This document shows, one piece after another, positions 35,131 through 47,150 of a stretch of 64,000 nucleotides of DNA. The number at the start of each line of letters is the position of its first letter. The stretch's first letter is position 1. The DNA lies in NCBI GenBank assembly GCA_964035015.1, contig CAXIUP010000272.1:248001-312000 (forward strand), given 5' to 3'. The notes under the pieces were generated by a model, which ran no database searches, was not told the DNA's origin, and saw nothing but the letters and a program-made list of their open reading frames with translations. This DNA is from Corallium rubrum. Lineage: Eukaryota > Cnidaria > Anthozoa > Scleralcyonacea > Coralliidae. A program made the translations under genes and the position numbers.

Positions 35131-35423
35131 CAAACATTGGACAAATAGCATCAGTTGTCTAATAATGGAAAAATTTCGGACAAATAGAATGAATTGACAA
35201 CAGCAGAGGCTGAGCACAGTTCCTAACTTCTCTTGCTGATGAAGTACACCTTTTAGATGAAAAAGAAATATATAAAAACAATAATTGGAGCGATTATAGA
35301 ATACCCCGCCACTTAGAACTCAAACCCAAATCACAAAACGGGGATGTTTGTGGCATGGAAAATTATGATAACCTGACCCCCACCCCCCAAAAACTATTAC
35401 GATTAGCGGGGTATTCTATAACC
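35131..35423. other. Non-coding flank of the satellite
   Basis: No gene. ATAGAATACCCCGC at 35298 and GCGGGGTATTCTAT at 35407 are inverted copies about 110 bp apart, a small hairpin-like element (35297-35421). Confidence 0.5.
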
Positions 35424-35657
35424 TACAATCATTGACAAAATTAGTTGAAACGACTTGAGTGAATCATGCCATGTTAATTGCTAGGCCTCTTTTTTTGCAT
35501 AAATTGCTATCCCCCCGTCCCCCCCTTTCAATGTTGTTACTCTGAACATTTAAGTGTAATGGCAGGTGACTGAGTGCAAATTGCACACGTTTTGAGTTCC
35601 ACAACATTGAAAACCATTTCATGTTAGCTTTGTTTCAAGGATTTTGTCAATGATTGT
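35424..35657. repeat. MITE-like element, 234 bp
   Basis: Starts TACAATCATTGACAAAATTAG at 35424 and ends with the near-complement ATTTTGTCAATGATTGT at 35657, with GTTTCAA or TTGAAAC just inside each end. The interior carries GCCATGTTAATTGCTAGG and CAATGTTGTTACTCTGAAC. The same ends and interior occur at 37384-38378. Confidence 0.7.
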
Positions 35658-37383
35658 CAGAGAACAAAATGGACGCAAACGCAACAGATTTAATTCATAA
35701 AAATCCATTTTCTCTAATGAAATGACCGTTAATGTTTTAAAATATGATAAAGATGAATATGGGGTTAGTTCAAATGCATATTCTATTGTCGAACGGGATT
35801 GCAATAATTTTTTTGTAAGCATTTGAAGTTAAAGTTTTATGCAATCAACAGGCGATTAGTAACAGTTGTAGCCATTTAAAAGAAGTTGCGCATGCCACGG
35901 CCCACAGGCATAATGACCTCCGTGACAAAACAAATCGAAGAAACCACTCTAGTCAAGAAATTACCAAGTTATTTAGAAAAAGATTAGTGCGTAGCTATAG
36001 TTTGATAAAGGAACTGTCGTCCTATTCAATTTCTATAGAACCGTAGCGAAGTCGAGTGGCTCATGTGCCGCTGGTTGCTCAATTACTTCGAATGAACATT
36101 TTTCGCGATAGAACATAGTGGAATAACAGGGATTATTCGTAAATAAATGCAATCGATCGTATACGATTACGTTCAACCGGAGAAATGAGCCAGATGTCTT
36201 GTTGGGTTTTTTTGAACAAATCTCCCCGGCATGGGGTCTATCGCAACATAGCGCCTTGCTGCTTAATATTCGCTATACTTGTGAATGAAATTGGACAAAT
36301 AAATAGTGTTATAGAATTATTTCGAGTGAAATGAACTGTTTATAGTACTTTCTTAGCTACATCGTTTTATATCAATTCAGTTTACCATATCAATTCTGTA
36401 TTTTGCCACACTTTACCACACTTTACTATGCTTATTTTAATAAATTAGATTATGATTCTTTTATATATGCAGATTGTGGTAAAGTGTGGTAAAGTGTACT
36501 AAATTTTAGTGTAAGTATATGGTAAAGTGTGATCAAATGGAACAATTATGTCCACTTAATGCTCAAGTACAGCTAAAGTTTAAAAACATCTTTGTGTATG
36601 GAGTATTTCAGTTGAAATTGCACTGAATATTATGCGAAGTTTGTGGTAAAGTGCGGTAAACTGAGCTTAATTTTAGGACTCTCGTACATAGCAAAGTGCA
36701 ATGACATCTTACAAGTATATATGTGTTGTCAACTATTTGCAATGGTAAAAGTACAAGGGAGAAATGTTTGGGTATCGATTATTTTTGTTGAAATCGAGCT
36801 GAACTCCTCGATTCATTGTTTATTTATGTTCCGCCTTAACGTAACTTGAGATGAATTCGAAGCCTTGGGTAATTATTTTATTGACAAGTTTTCAATGAAT
36901 GCAACTGGTGAAAGAATCTTTTCCCCCTTGCTACAAACAATTTGTTCAGTTCTTTAAGGCATTAACTTAAGACAATTTCTTCCCGACTTTTCTCTTTATA
37001 TCAGCATGAATGGTCAAATATTTTAATGATTTGCGCAAGTGCAGGGTATATACATTATTCTTCATGATAGGTCTGCGATAAAGTTATCGGCAGATTTTAA
37101 TTTTACGTGTAGGTTTTGTGTCAAAATTATAAATTCATCATGGAAATACAGAGAGCGTTCGCAGCTTTTCAACCGACAATAATTTTGAACCTGATTTTCG
37201 CGTTGTGACAGTTAACATTACGACGTCATGGTGACGTCATGTAATTAACCTTTAAAATTACCGTTTGTTGTTAGTGATCAATATATGTGTTAAATGTATG
37301 TGAGATCACTTTGCGCAGTCGTGGGTAAAATATGCGGTTTGTCTGCAACGAAAAATGTACGGAGAATTATTAACGTAAATTCA
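35658..37383. other. Non-coding, no gene recognised
   Basis: AT-rich sequence without supported genes. 36240-36360 and 36860-37380 show nothing repeated within the window. Contains the hairpin at 36405-36500. Confidence 0.4.
36405..36500. repeat. Short inverted repeat (CCACACTTTA words)
   Basis: GCCACACTTTACCACACTTTAC at 36405 is mirrored by GTGGTAAAGTGTGGTAAAGTG at 36476-36496; a further GTGGTAAAGTGCGGTAAA lies at 36642. It can form a hairpin and may be the end of a small transposon. Confidence 0.6.
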
Positions 37384-38378
37384 GACAATCATTGACAAAA
37401 TTAGTTGAAACGACCCGAGTGAATCATTTTAGAAATTTATTATTAATAAATTTAGGTTAATGCGAGGGAGTAAGAGATAATGTATCTCCTGCCTCAAAGC
37501 GATCATTAAGTGTAGTTCCTGTGACAGGTGAACAAGGTCAGATGCAAAAGCCAGATAAACAAAGTGCATAAAAACATGTGCCAAAATGGATAAAGCCGAA
37601 CCCAAACCTTTATCTAAAGATTCCCCCTTATCAAAACAAAATTCCCCCTTGAGGCAATGATATAAATGAATGCGGCAAGGGTGACGGTGGTCATTCTGTC
37701 ACAGACTCACAGTCAGAGAGCTCACTCAAATCGTTCTGTAAAATAGCAGTTTAAGTTCTTGGGGATTTTTATCCCACCCACCACAACCCCTTTTGTAACA
37801 ACATATAAATAGTCTATACTTACAGAAATTATAATAGTAATAAAAAAAAAATGTAATAATTTAATTATCTAATAAATGAGTGGCAGGAAGTGCTGTCATC
37901 CTTATCACTTCACAGAAGTGCTGTGCCTCACACACTTCACCCACGTGAAGGATTTGGATGTGGTAAGGCATTTTCTGAGCTACAAGTGCTGAGCACCCCT
38001 CAGACTTCGTCAATGTCTCTCTCTAAAATGGGCGATCCCCATTTTAGGCCGCCGGACAGGACACCCTCCTCCCGGTTCAGTTACTTCCTCGCTATCTCCT
38101 TTTGCCACAATTCATTACAATCAATGCCTCTGTCTCAGTTTGTATAATTAAAATACGACCGTGTTCATTAAGCCATGTTAATTGCTGGGCCTCTTTTTTT
38201 GCATAAATTGCTATCCCCTCGTCCCCCCTTTTCAATGTTGTTACTCTGAACATTTAAATGTAATGGCAGGTGACAGTGCAAATTGCAAACGGTTTGAGTT
38301 CACATTGAAGTGGGGGAAAGGGGGGGCATGAAACCATTTCATGTTAGCTTTGTTTCAAGAATTTTGTCAATGATTGTA
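37384..38378. repeat. MITE-like element with internal extension, 1.0 kb
   Basis: Same family as 35424-35657. It opens GACAATCATTGACAAAATTAG and closes TTTTGTCAATGATTGTA. Left and right family sequence is split by about 740 bp (37430-38170) of unrelated sequence; the right part from 38172 repeats GCCATGTTAATTGCTGGG and CAATGTTGTTACTCTGAAC. Either a longer family member or a copy with a nested insertion. Confidence 0.65.
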
Positions 38379-40244
38379 GCCCAATAATTATTGAATTTGG
38401 CTTTCATGGTATGACGAATTATGCAGACCTTCAGTGAGTGTTTATACCTGCCTCAGTTTTCTGCTTTGACAGATAACACTCACCTTGGCCTCCAGAATTC
38501 TACATATCATACTTAGCCTCATATAAGCTTAATAAAAATTTGTGAAAGTACGGTATGCCATTATTCTTTGGTAAATCAAGCTAAACTAAACATGTAAAGC
38601 AAGATTGTGCACAATAATCGTTTTATTTAATAGTGACTGTTCCTATTTTGCATTAATTGAAATACAGCAAAAAAATGTAAAAATCAACAAGACATAATAA
38701 AAAACAAACCTCAGTGACTTCAAGTTCAAGTTATCAACTGGTTCCCAGGGACTGGTTTCAAGCGGCCAATCTTTCCACTTCACCAAATACTCGAAGGTCT
38801 ATGTTTTAAGAAGCAAAATGTAAACGAACGATAGATAATCGTTTCCAAAATCTTTAAAATATAAGCATGTAAATTACTGATGTAGTGACACTACATCAGT
38901 TCTACTACATCAGTTCTATTAAATATGAAAAGCTTCAAACTGTTGCCTCTCCTTTCTTCCTTCTCTCGATCACTCGTTCCACCTCGTAAAACTTGCCTCT
39001 TTTTTTCCTATTTGTATTGTATAAAACGATGGACGAGAACGAATTCAATTGTTCATAGTCTACAGCAGCAATAGACCGCTTTGTTTGCTGTGCGGCCATT
39101 GTTGATGGTGACGCTGCGCAAGGCCAAATCTTATTTTTGCGCATGCTTCCGCTGATTGCTTTGTGGGCTCACATGTCGAAAATTTCTGGCCATGAGGATC
39201 TGGCAAAAGGAAACGCTTGTTAAATTTTGATGATGGAGATAACAACATATATGATGATTTTGATTGTGAAAAACCCAAAGACGATTCGGATGAGTTGGTA
39301 AAATACGAATTGTTGTTTTATTGGTGGATATTTTCCAAGATGCAAAGCGTAGAGGTAAATATTCACCACTATATAGTAAACTGTTTTAGATCAATGTAAT
39401 GTAGTATTTTCCGCTCGGGGCAAACTAAACAGTTCAGGAAAACAACATAATACAGGCTTTTCATGGCTGAACCTAGGCTCGATTTCCAGCTTTACCCGCC
39501 CTCTATGTCTGTGACGTAAGTGCATAATTTACGCATGGAAGATATTTTTGTCATTCATCCAAGATGTTTGAAATGCAGCGAAGACATCACTTATAATTCG
39601 GCTAATTCAGTGAGCTTCGTGAACTGAGACAAGGTGCAATCTTTTCTTATGGACATCTTTAATCAACAATAGGCCCGCCAGTGACTTAACGAAGACACAA
39701 ACGGTATTTATAATGTAATAAACAGTCGGACATTCACCAGGTTCAATTCCCTTTTTAGCATCTTCATCGTTCTATAAATTGTCACCGAACTCTGTCGTGA
39801 TTAAAACTGACTTGAGAAACCGCATCTGATCATCTGCCATGAAAGAAATCAAAGGCGAATTCGCAGTTGTGATTGATTTTGAGTTAGGTTTTACGATATC
39901 AACAAATCTATTTATATTATTACTTCTTGACACTAGTGTCAGAGACTGGGGACTAATATCGAGTGGCGTGACATGTCACGAGCTTGTCAAGAACGAGAGG
40001 GTTGTGTTGTTGTGACTGAGAGAGGGTTGTGATTGTGATATTGTTGAGAATAAATAGTCCTTTTTACTATACATGTGATTTTATTGCGGATACTGCTCTG
40101 GAGGCGAGCGTTCGCGATACCTGGGACGTCCGACGGGATTTACTGCGAGATTTACAACGAGATTTGCGACGAGAATTACTACGAGACGTACCACGGATTT
40201 CAACAAGAAAGTGAAAGTATATTCGAATACGATACTACAGCGAC
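38379..40244. other. Non-coding; end includes a possible BEL leader
   Basis: No gene is supported. 38880-38925 has the word CTACATCAGTTCTA repeated. Open frames at 38935-39399 have no recognised domain. 39930-40244 probably belongs to the BEL/Pao element that follows: an AATAAA at 40049 and a CTATACA at about 40067-40073 could mark the end of a 5' LTR beginning near 39936, but no second LTR was found to prove it. Confidence 0.35.
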
Positions 40245-43066
40245 ATGGCGACAAGTGAAGCGATTCTTCAGACAAAACTAATCCAACTCCAAATTACCGT
40301 TGAGCGTTCCAACAAAATACTAGAGACGGGGAATCAACAAGTGATCGAACGTCACCAAAAGGCGCTTAAAGCCATTATCGCAGAGGCTGAGCAGTACAAG
40401 ATGGTGGAAGAGGCAAAGATGATCGCCGATAAACAAGATTTGACGGAAATTGGTGAATGGAATACACAAGTCGAGATCAAAATTGCCAGTGCAGATCATG
40501 AAATCAATCGCTTGAAGAAGTGGTGCGACGAAAACAATCCAGAGCACGATGAAAGACAAAAGAAACAAGAACTAGATTTCGAACGACAACTATTTGAGAC
40601 ACGTCTCAAGTTTCAAACCAAGCTCCAAGCAGCGAAAGCAAACCACGAAACACAACAGTCAGAGGCGGCGGCGGTTGAAACAAACAAGGCCAAGGGATGG
40701 CAAGCCAAGCTTCCGAAACTAATAATCTCAAAGTTCAATGGAACATATCAGGATTGGCCTCGATTTTGGGAACAATTTAAAGAGACGGTGGATAAAACAG
40801 GAATCGAGCCTGTTATCAAATTTGCATATTTGCGTGAATTACTTGACAACAAGGTGAGGAAGTCCGTTGAAGCGCTACCGTTTACCAGCGAGGGTTACAA
40901 CAGAGTGAAGAGTATTTTGGAAGAAAGATATGGGAAGCAGTCTGAAATAATCAAAGCGTACACCAAGCAGATCTTCGATCTTCCTACTATTCCGAATGTG
41001 AATGTGAAGCGAATTCATGACTTTACTGATAAACTAACCTACGCCGTACAGTCCTTGGAAACACTGGGAAAGTTAGCACAAGTCAGTGGTAATGTGTCCA
41101 TGACCCTGGATAAAATACCAGCAATTTGGGGAGAGCTTGTGCGCACAGATGATTCGTGGGAGACTTGGGACTTCATCAAATTAACCGAAGCCTTAAGGCT
41201 GTGGACACGCCGAAATCCTATTGACAAAACTGGCAATGAGAAGAGTGGTGAGAGATCAAACAAGCTACTTGATACACGACGACATGACTTCAAGCCAAGA
41301 GAGTGTGTGTATTGTGAAGACAAGTCACACAAATCAACTGAATGCCCAAGTGTGACATCAGTGACTGAAAGGAGACAAATATTGACGAAGCATCACCTGT
41401 GTTATAACTGTACCGGAAGTTCACATCGAGCAAGTGATTTCCCAAGCAAATCCAAGTACCAAAAGTGTGATCGGCGTCACCATACCTCGATATGTGACCA
41501 GAATGAGACTAAAACTGATAGAAATGGGAAGAAGTTATTGATTTCATCTGGGAAGAACCCAGAAGGAATTTTTCCAATCGTGCGAATCAAGGTGGATGGA
41601 ATAGAGTGCAGAGCATTGATTGATTGATACAGGCGCTGGGAGTTTTTATGTGTCAGCCAAATTGATCAATCTGTTACAGAAGAAACCAATTGATGTAAGC
41701 AGGAAGAGAGTTGACATGTTGATGACTACACAGCTGACACGTCTCGAGACATACAGAACTGTAATTGAATCAGTCAGTGGAGATTTCCAGATGGAGGTAA
41801 ACTTGACCAAAGTAAACAAAGAAGAACTATTGTCCGTTGACAATCCACACTACAATGAGCTGATTAACAAGTACTCCCATCTGAAAGGAGTGGAAGTAGG
41901 TGATCATGATCCAAAAACTCAGTTGCCTATCCATGTGGGGCTGAATAGTGGGGAGTATGCTCGAATCAAAATGAACGCCAAACCACGAGTTGGTCAAGAT
42001 GGAGAGCCGATAGCAGAGCTTACAAAACTTGGATGGTTTGTCATGTCACCGAGGAAGGAATTCGACCACAAGAAGATGTTGTTAACACAAACTTCTCGGA
42101 CTGATTATGAAGAGTTGTGCCGACTGGATGTGTTGGGCCTCGAAGATACCGCTGAGAACGACCAAGTCAACATCTATTCAGAATTCAAAGAACAATTGGT
42201 ACGTGACAACCAAGGATGGTATGAGACTGCATTACCCTGGAGAGGTAACCATCCACAACTTCCTAACAACAAAAGAGGAAGCATTCATCGCCTTGAAAAC
42301 TTAGTAAAGAAACTGGAGCGAACAGGCCAGTATGAAGCTTATGATCAGATCATAAAGGATCAACTGGAAGAAGGCATTATCGAGCCAGCACCTGAGAAAT
42401 CATCTGACAAAGAGTTCTATTTACCCCACAAGGCTGTGGTAAGAGAGAATGCGGAAACCACAAAACTCCATGTGGTGTATGACGCCTCAGCCAAGGAGCA
42501 ACCCAACTCACCATCCCTCAATGAGTGCTTGAATCCGGGACCCACACTTCAGAATACTTTATGGAATGTTCTTGTTTGTCAAAGATCTTACCCTGTGGCT
42601 GTATGCGGGGATATAGAGAAAGCCTTTCTTCAGGTACGCATCAAGGAGAGCGAACGTGATGCACTCAGATTCCATTGGATGCCCCCTAGAGAAAGTACAG
42701 TACAGATCTACAGATTTACCCGAGCACTATTTGGTTTAACATGCTCACCTTTTCTACTTGGTGGAGTCATTGACCAGCATTTAGAACTCTGGCAAGACAG
42801 ACAACCAGAGATAGTTACAGAGCTGCGAAGGAATCTGTATGTAGATGATCTGCTGACAGGTGGAAACACCACTGAAGAAGCTCGAATGAAGAAGGCAAGC
42901 ATGACAGAGATCCTTGGTGAGGCTGCATTTAAATTGCACAAATGGAATGCAAGTGAAAGGGAACTAGAAGAGGACGGTGATACTTCTAGTGTAAATAAGG
43001 AACTGTCATTTGCAAAACAGCAACTCAGAGTACGGCGAAACGAATCTAAGCTGCTTGGTCTGCCAT
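40245..43066 (+). pseudogene. BEL/Pao element 2, gag to reverse transcriptase
   Basis: 40245-41627 is a 460-codon gag: coiled-coil start, then the DUF1759-type region (LPKLIISKFNGTYQDWPRFW) and two zinc knuckles, of which the second has lost a Cys (CYNCTGSSHRASDF). The protease start IDTGAGSFY is reached only in another frame because ATTG is present once too often at 41615-41628, a 4-bp duplication. 41620-43066 then continues open through reverse transcriptase: TTKLHVVYDASAK, DIEKAFLQVRI, LTCSPFLLGG and the catalytic NLYVDDLLTGG. The frame is cut at 43066 by a LINE and resumes at 46806. Confidence 0.88.
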
Positions 43067-43371
43067 AATTCATAAATTCATAAATTTATTTACCGTGGTC
43101 AATACACTTAGCTATGGTAAGAGCACAATTCTCACCGAAACAGGCTATCTGACGAGAATGCACCAGCTAATTTACAGGTATGCCACAAATAATAAGTGTA
43201 AATATTTACAGCAAAAATCGTAAAAAGAGTTACAACTATATACATAAGATTACAATAAATAGAAGTACTTACATCTATAAATAACATTGATGAGCTTAAT
43301 CTAGTAATAAATAAAAAGCTATATTATAATATAAATTATGATAAGAAATTATGATAAGAAATTCTTAGCCT

Positions 43372-45447
43372 TCAAGAATCAAGATCAATGGCATGCAGTA
43401 CTCTTCTGAAGGCTGTGTAGCTAGCAGAAGATTTAACATCGTCAGGTAAGCTGTTCCACAATTTAGGAGCGGAATATCGCCATGATCTTAATCCATACTT
43501 AGTAGAGTTTACCTTAGGTAATTTAAGAATGTCTTTACCTCTTAGCTCATACGGCGAGTTCCTAGATTGTATTAAATCGCGTATGCTGGCTGGGCTAGGT
43601 CCATTAAATGTTTTAAAAATTGTACCGACTATTTTATGTGCTCGTTCCTCAACCAATGTTGATTTGCCTAACTTTCTTAGCAAATCACGGTAAGGGGTGC
43701 TTTTGTCTTTAAAAACGAAGCGAATTGCCCTTTCATTTACTTTTTCTAGTTTATTCACAGAACTCTTACTGCAGAAGTTCCAGGTCTCAGCACAATAATT
43801 GAAATGTGGAGTAATACAGGATCCATAAATTGCTTTTCTTAGTTCATATGGTAGCATGTTCCTCATTCGCTTTAACACGGCAATCTGTTGTGTTACCTTC
43901 CTACATACTTTAGCAACGTGTTTGTCGAATTTTAATTTCTCATCCACTATGACGCCGAGTAACTCCATCTCTTCACCAATTGGAATAACAGTATTTTCGC
44001 AGCGAAATTCTGAATTTTCTTGTCTTTTACCCATCACCATCGCTTGGTATTTCGAGTGATTTCTTTTCATCTCATTTTCAGAGTACCATTTGTCGATATG
44101 TCGAAGATCGGAATTAATCACCTCTTCCACTTTGTTGGGGTCCTTGTCTGCGTAGAAAATTTGTGTATCGTCTGCATAAGCGGAAAGCGTACTTTCCTTG
44201 ATAACAAAGGCGAGGTCATTCATGAAAATATTAAATAGTAGAGGTCCAAGTATTGATCCCTGGGGAACCCATACGTCGATGTTTTGCCAAGTAGAAAAAA
44301 TGGCTACCGAGTTTTACCCTTTGGCGTCAATTTGAGAGGTAGTCCTTAATGAGGTTAGCCGTGTTGTCATCAGCCCCGTACAGTTTTAGTTTCGATATTA
44401 ACAAGTCATGGGGCAGCTTGTCAAATGCTTTCGAAAGATCCATAGACACAAGGCCGACAACTTTATGATTATCGAGTTCCTTTTTCTAATTCTCTGTTAA
44501 ACTTAAAAGAGCAGTGTCACAGCCATGGTGTTTCCTGTACGCGAAAACGTACTTGTGGTAAATTCTCTCAAAGTGAGGACTAATGCTATTGTTTATTAAC
44601 GTCTCAAATACTTTTGAGAGAGATGGCAGAATGGTAAGTGGTCTATAATTAGATCTCTCCAGACTGTTTTCTTTCTTGAATGCAGGGGTCAATTCTCCTA
44701 ATTTCCATTGTTTCGGTATTTTGCCTTCATCTATTACATAATTGACCAGTGTACTGAAAGGATAACACAAAACGTCTGCTGATTGTTGAACAAGGCGTGG
44801 AGGGATTAAATCACAACCAGTGGCTTTGTTTGGTTTGACACCGCTCAGGACCTCTTTCACTTCCATTGGATTTTTTTTCTTATGGTTAAAACAGGGACAT
44901 CTGGGAACTTCTTCGCTATGTGGCTGAGATTTGGTGTTTGTTTATGTTGGTTAGTCTCCACATGTGCTGTGTTCAGAAAGAAATCGTTTAGATTCTCAGC
45001 CACCTCTTGCTGGTCGTTGATAATTCTGTCATTTACTTTAATGACAATACGTCCATTGTTCTTACACTTTCGCGAATTTATGAATGGTCTTATTGTGCTC
45101 CAGAACTTCTTTTGATCGCCGTGTTTATCTTTGCAGATCTTTCTGAAACGTTCTTGTACCGCTTTTCTTCTCATACTAACTACCTTGTTCCTCATTTTAC
45201 GGTAGTTTTCCCAATCTGCATGATCTCTTGTTTTATAGAATATTTTTTTCAGTCGATCACGCTCTCTCATAATTCTTCGTATGTCAGGAGTTATAAACTT
45301 AGAGCCGATTTCCTGGCGCCTGTTGACCTTTCTGATAGGGGCATGTACATCCAACACTTGATTAAAATGTTTCTCCCAACACCAGTATACATCATCAGGG
45401 TCATCAAAGATATATGCTAAGGTCATTGTGAAAAGCTGATTGGTCAA
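43372..45447 (-). pseudogene. LINE reverse transcriptase region, two breaks
   Basis: 45447-44857 is the pre-RT linker (REIGSK-like, IMRERDRLKKIFYKTRDH). 44866-44486 carries RT blocks (KPNKATGCDLIPPRLVQQS, ELTPAFKKENSLERSNYRPL). A TAG at about 44483 interrupts, and a frame change lies near 44320. 44223-43372 begins MNDLAFVIKES and has the catalytic SAYADDTQIFYA, then the thumb (KMRNM-like, SCITPHFNYCAETWNF). It would copy LINE RNA at nicked DNA. Two or three small lesions make this copy inactive. Confidence 0.85.
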
Positions 45448-46132
45448 AATTCTTAAGAGATCTTCTTACAGTACTTTCGGATTTAAGTTTCAGGAGCTTC
45501 GTATTCACTACAGTATAGATCAAGCAATGATCACTCAGGCCGGTTTCGAGGACATCGGTGACTCTCATGAAGGCTGGTACATTTGCAAGGATAACATCCA
45601 AACAGGTTGATTTATTTTTCGATATTCTTGTTGGTTTATTTATCAAGGAATCCAAATCATATATGTCACATATGTCTAGGAGGCATTTCCACTGTTTGTT
45701 GTTATGTGAAGGATGTAATATGTCACAGTTCAGATCACATATGCATATAATGTTTTCACTCAGAGTAAAGGCTTCGTCTAGAACTTTAGATAATTCGCTC
45801 ATTAGTGTACTGTTGTCAACCGAAGGCGGTTTATAGGCGCTAATAAGAGCAAACTCTCTTTTACCAATACGCAGATCTAATAACATGGCCTCCAGTGATT
45901 TACATGTGATTCTTCTATGATTTGCAATGATATTATTATTAATGTATATGACAATCCCGCCGCCGCCTTTAACTCTGTCTCGCCGAAATAATTTAAAACC
46001 ATCAACATGAAATTGAGAATTAGGAAAAGTCAAGTCTATCTTTGTTTCTTGAATCGAGAGAATATCGATTGCCTTACAACTCAGCCATTCCCTGACCTCT
46101 TCGAATTTATTTGGAAGACTGTTGATATTCAA
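45404..46132 (-). pseudogene. LINE APE-type endonuclease domain
   Basis: Open frame with motifs of the apurinic endonuclease-like LINE domain in order: NINSLPNKF, DILSIQETKID, GGGGIVIYINNN, ALISAYKPP, CICDLNCDIL and the terminal SDHCLIY. It nicks target DNA to prime reverse transcription. It is part of the LINE ORF2 that is broken downstream. Confidence 0.85.
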
Positions 46133-46151
46133 ATTTGCGATAATACATTGT

Positions 46152-46736
46152 TTACGGTTTTCGTCTCAGTTTTTGTATGCATTCCTTTATATCTACCTCG
46201 TCATCAATTTCAGAATCGTCCAGAAATGAATGTTCACTCAAACTGTTCATAAAGAAAGAATCAGAAAAGAAAGAATCAGAAAAGACCGGCAGTGCACACA
46301 GGGTGCAGGTCCAGTCTTTCTTTGGGTGACTTAGATAGTACTTAAAGATATTAAAAGACATACCCAAACACTTCACATGAGACCATACGCCGCACTGTGC
46401 ACACATAATGGCATCCTGGTTGTTTCGAACGTTTTTCTGGCATTCTCTGCAAGGAAACTTCGGGGCTATATTCCTCTTAGGTCCAGGATTGGAAGATATA
46501 TCCCCACAGGCCAGAAGATGACGTTGAATTTGAAACGAAGAAGTTCCTTTAGAGGTATATAGCACTTTAGCGAACAATAATCTCTTCGCTCGATGGCTCG
46601 TTACGCCTGCTTCAGCTTCATAAGTTGAGTGGTATTTAATCGTAACTGATAAAGTTCTGGATGTTGAGATGTTTAGCAGGTTCCCTTCATAGTGTTGAGT
46701 CCATTTCAGAGTTATTAGGCTCGTAAATAGCATCAA
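46152..46736 (-). pseudogene. LINE ORF2 leader with PHD-like zinc finger
   Basis: The frame contains LLACGDISSNPGP, which resembles 2A-like leader signals of CR1-type elements, then a PHD-like finger C-x2-C, C-x2-C, H-x2-C and C-x2-C (CRECQK, CAQCGVWSHVKC, CTLCALP). It ends shortly before the endonuclease frame. PHD-like fingers at this position are known in CR1-clade elements. Confidence 0.7.
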
Positions 46737-46805
46737 TAACCATATATGAAAAAGTGCAGAGAGTGCAGCCTGGCATGACCAGCCGCCATCATGTCACGTT
46801 TATGT

Positions 46806-47150
46806 CATGGGACAAGATATCAGACACCTTAACCGTTGTATTTCCCAATGAGTCGCCTTCAACAACAAAACGTGGGATCCTAAGCAAATTGGCGAGAATC
46901 TATGATCCGCTTGGATAAGCCTCACCGATAACCGTACAGGGAAAGATGATCATCTATAGAGAGGTGTGTGATGCAAAAATGCCATGGGACGTGGAACTCG
47001 ATAGCATCCAAGGTCAACGCTGGAGATTCTGGGAAGAAACCGTACCAAGACCATTGGCATCATATCGAGAAAGGATCCAGTCCATTAGTCTTCACGCGTT
47101 TGGAGATGCTAGCAACAGTGGAGTGAGTGCTGCAGTGTATTCAGTGGTGG
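46806..47150 (+). pseudogene. BEL/Pao element 2, continuation after LINE
   Basis: Picks up the reverse transcriptase connection region: SWDKISDTLTVVFP, then ILSKLARIYDPLG with a stop just after, then MIIYREVCDAKMPWD, and the start of RNase H (LHAFGDASNSGVSAAVYSVV). Homology stops at about 47150 in a GGCAGTGGCGGACTGGCAG stretch leading to a G-run. The rest of RNase H, integrase and the 3' LTR are missing. Confidence 0.8.

Larger units (their letters stand above)
43067..46805 (-). mobile_element. CR1-like LINE inserted in BEL/Pao element 2
   Basis: A minus-strand non-LTR retrotransposon of about 3.7 kb, near full length for the coding part. The 3' end at 43067 shows tandem AATTCATA words, typical of CR1/L2-type tails, and no poly(A). 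The 5' end is near 46805. Removing it reconnects the BEL frame exactly (CTGCCA at 43060-43065 with TGGGACAAG at 46808), so both junctions are defined within two or three bases. The target duplication is short or absent. Confidence 0.85.

Noticed and set aside
33746..35217. Three long minus-strand frames of repeated FVLFC
   Set aside because: Pure translation of the CAAAA satellite; there is no stop in any frame because of the repeat unit.
37890..38147. 85-aa frame in the longer MITE-like element
   Set aside because: No recognised domain and within non-autonomous repeat sequence; may be chance.
38935..39399. Several 60-72-aa frames
   Set aside because: Short, overlapping on opposite strands, no recognised domain and no convincing splice structure.
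39936..40073. 5' LTR of BEL element 2
   Set aside because: TG and CA ends and an AATAAA can be seen, but with no second LTR and no clear primer-binding site the call would be unsupported.
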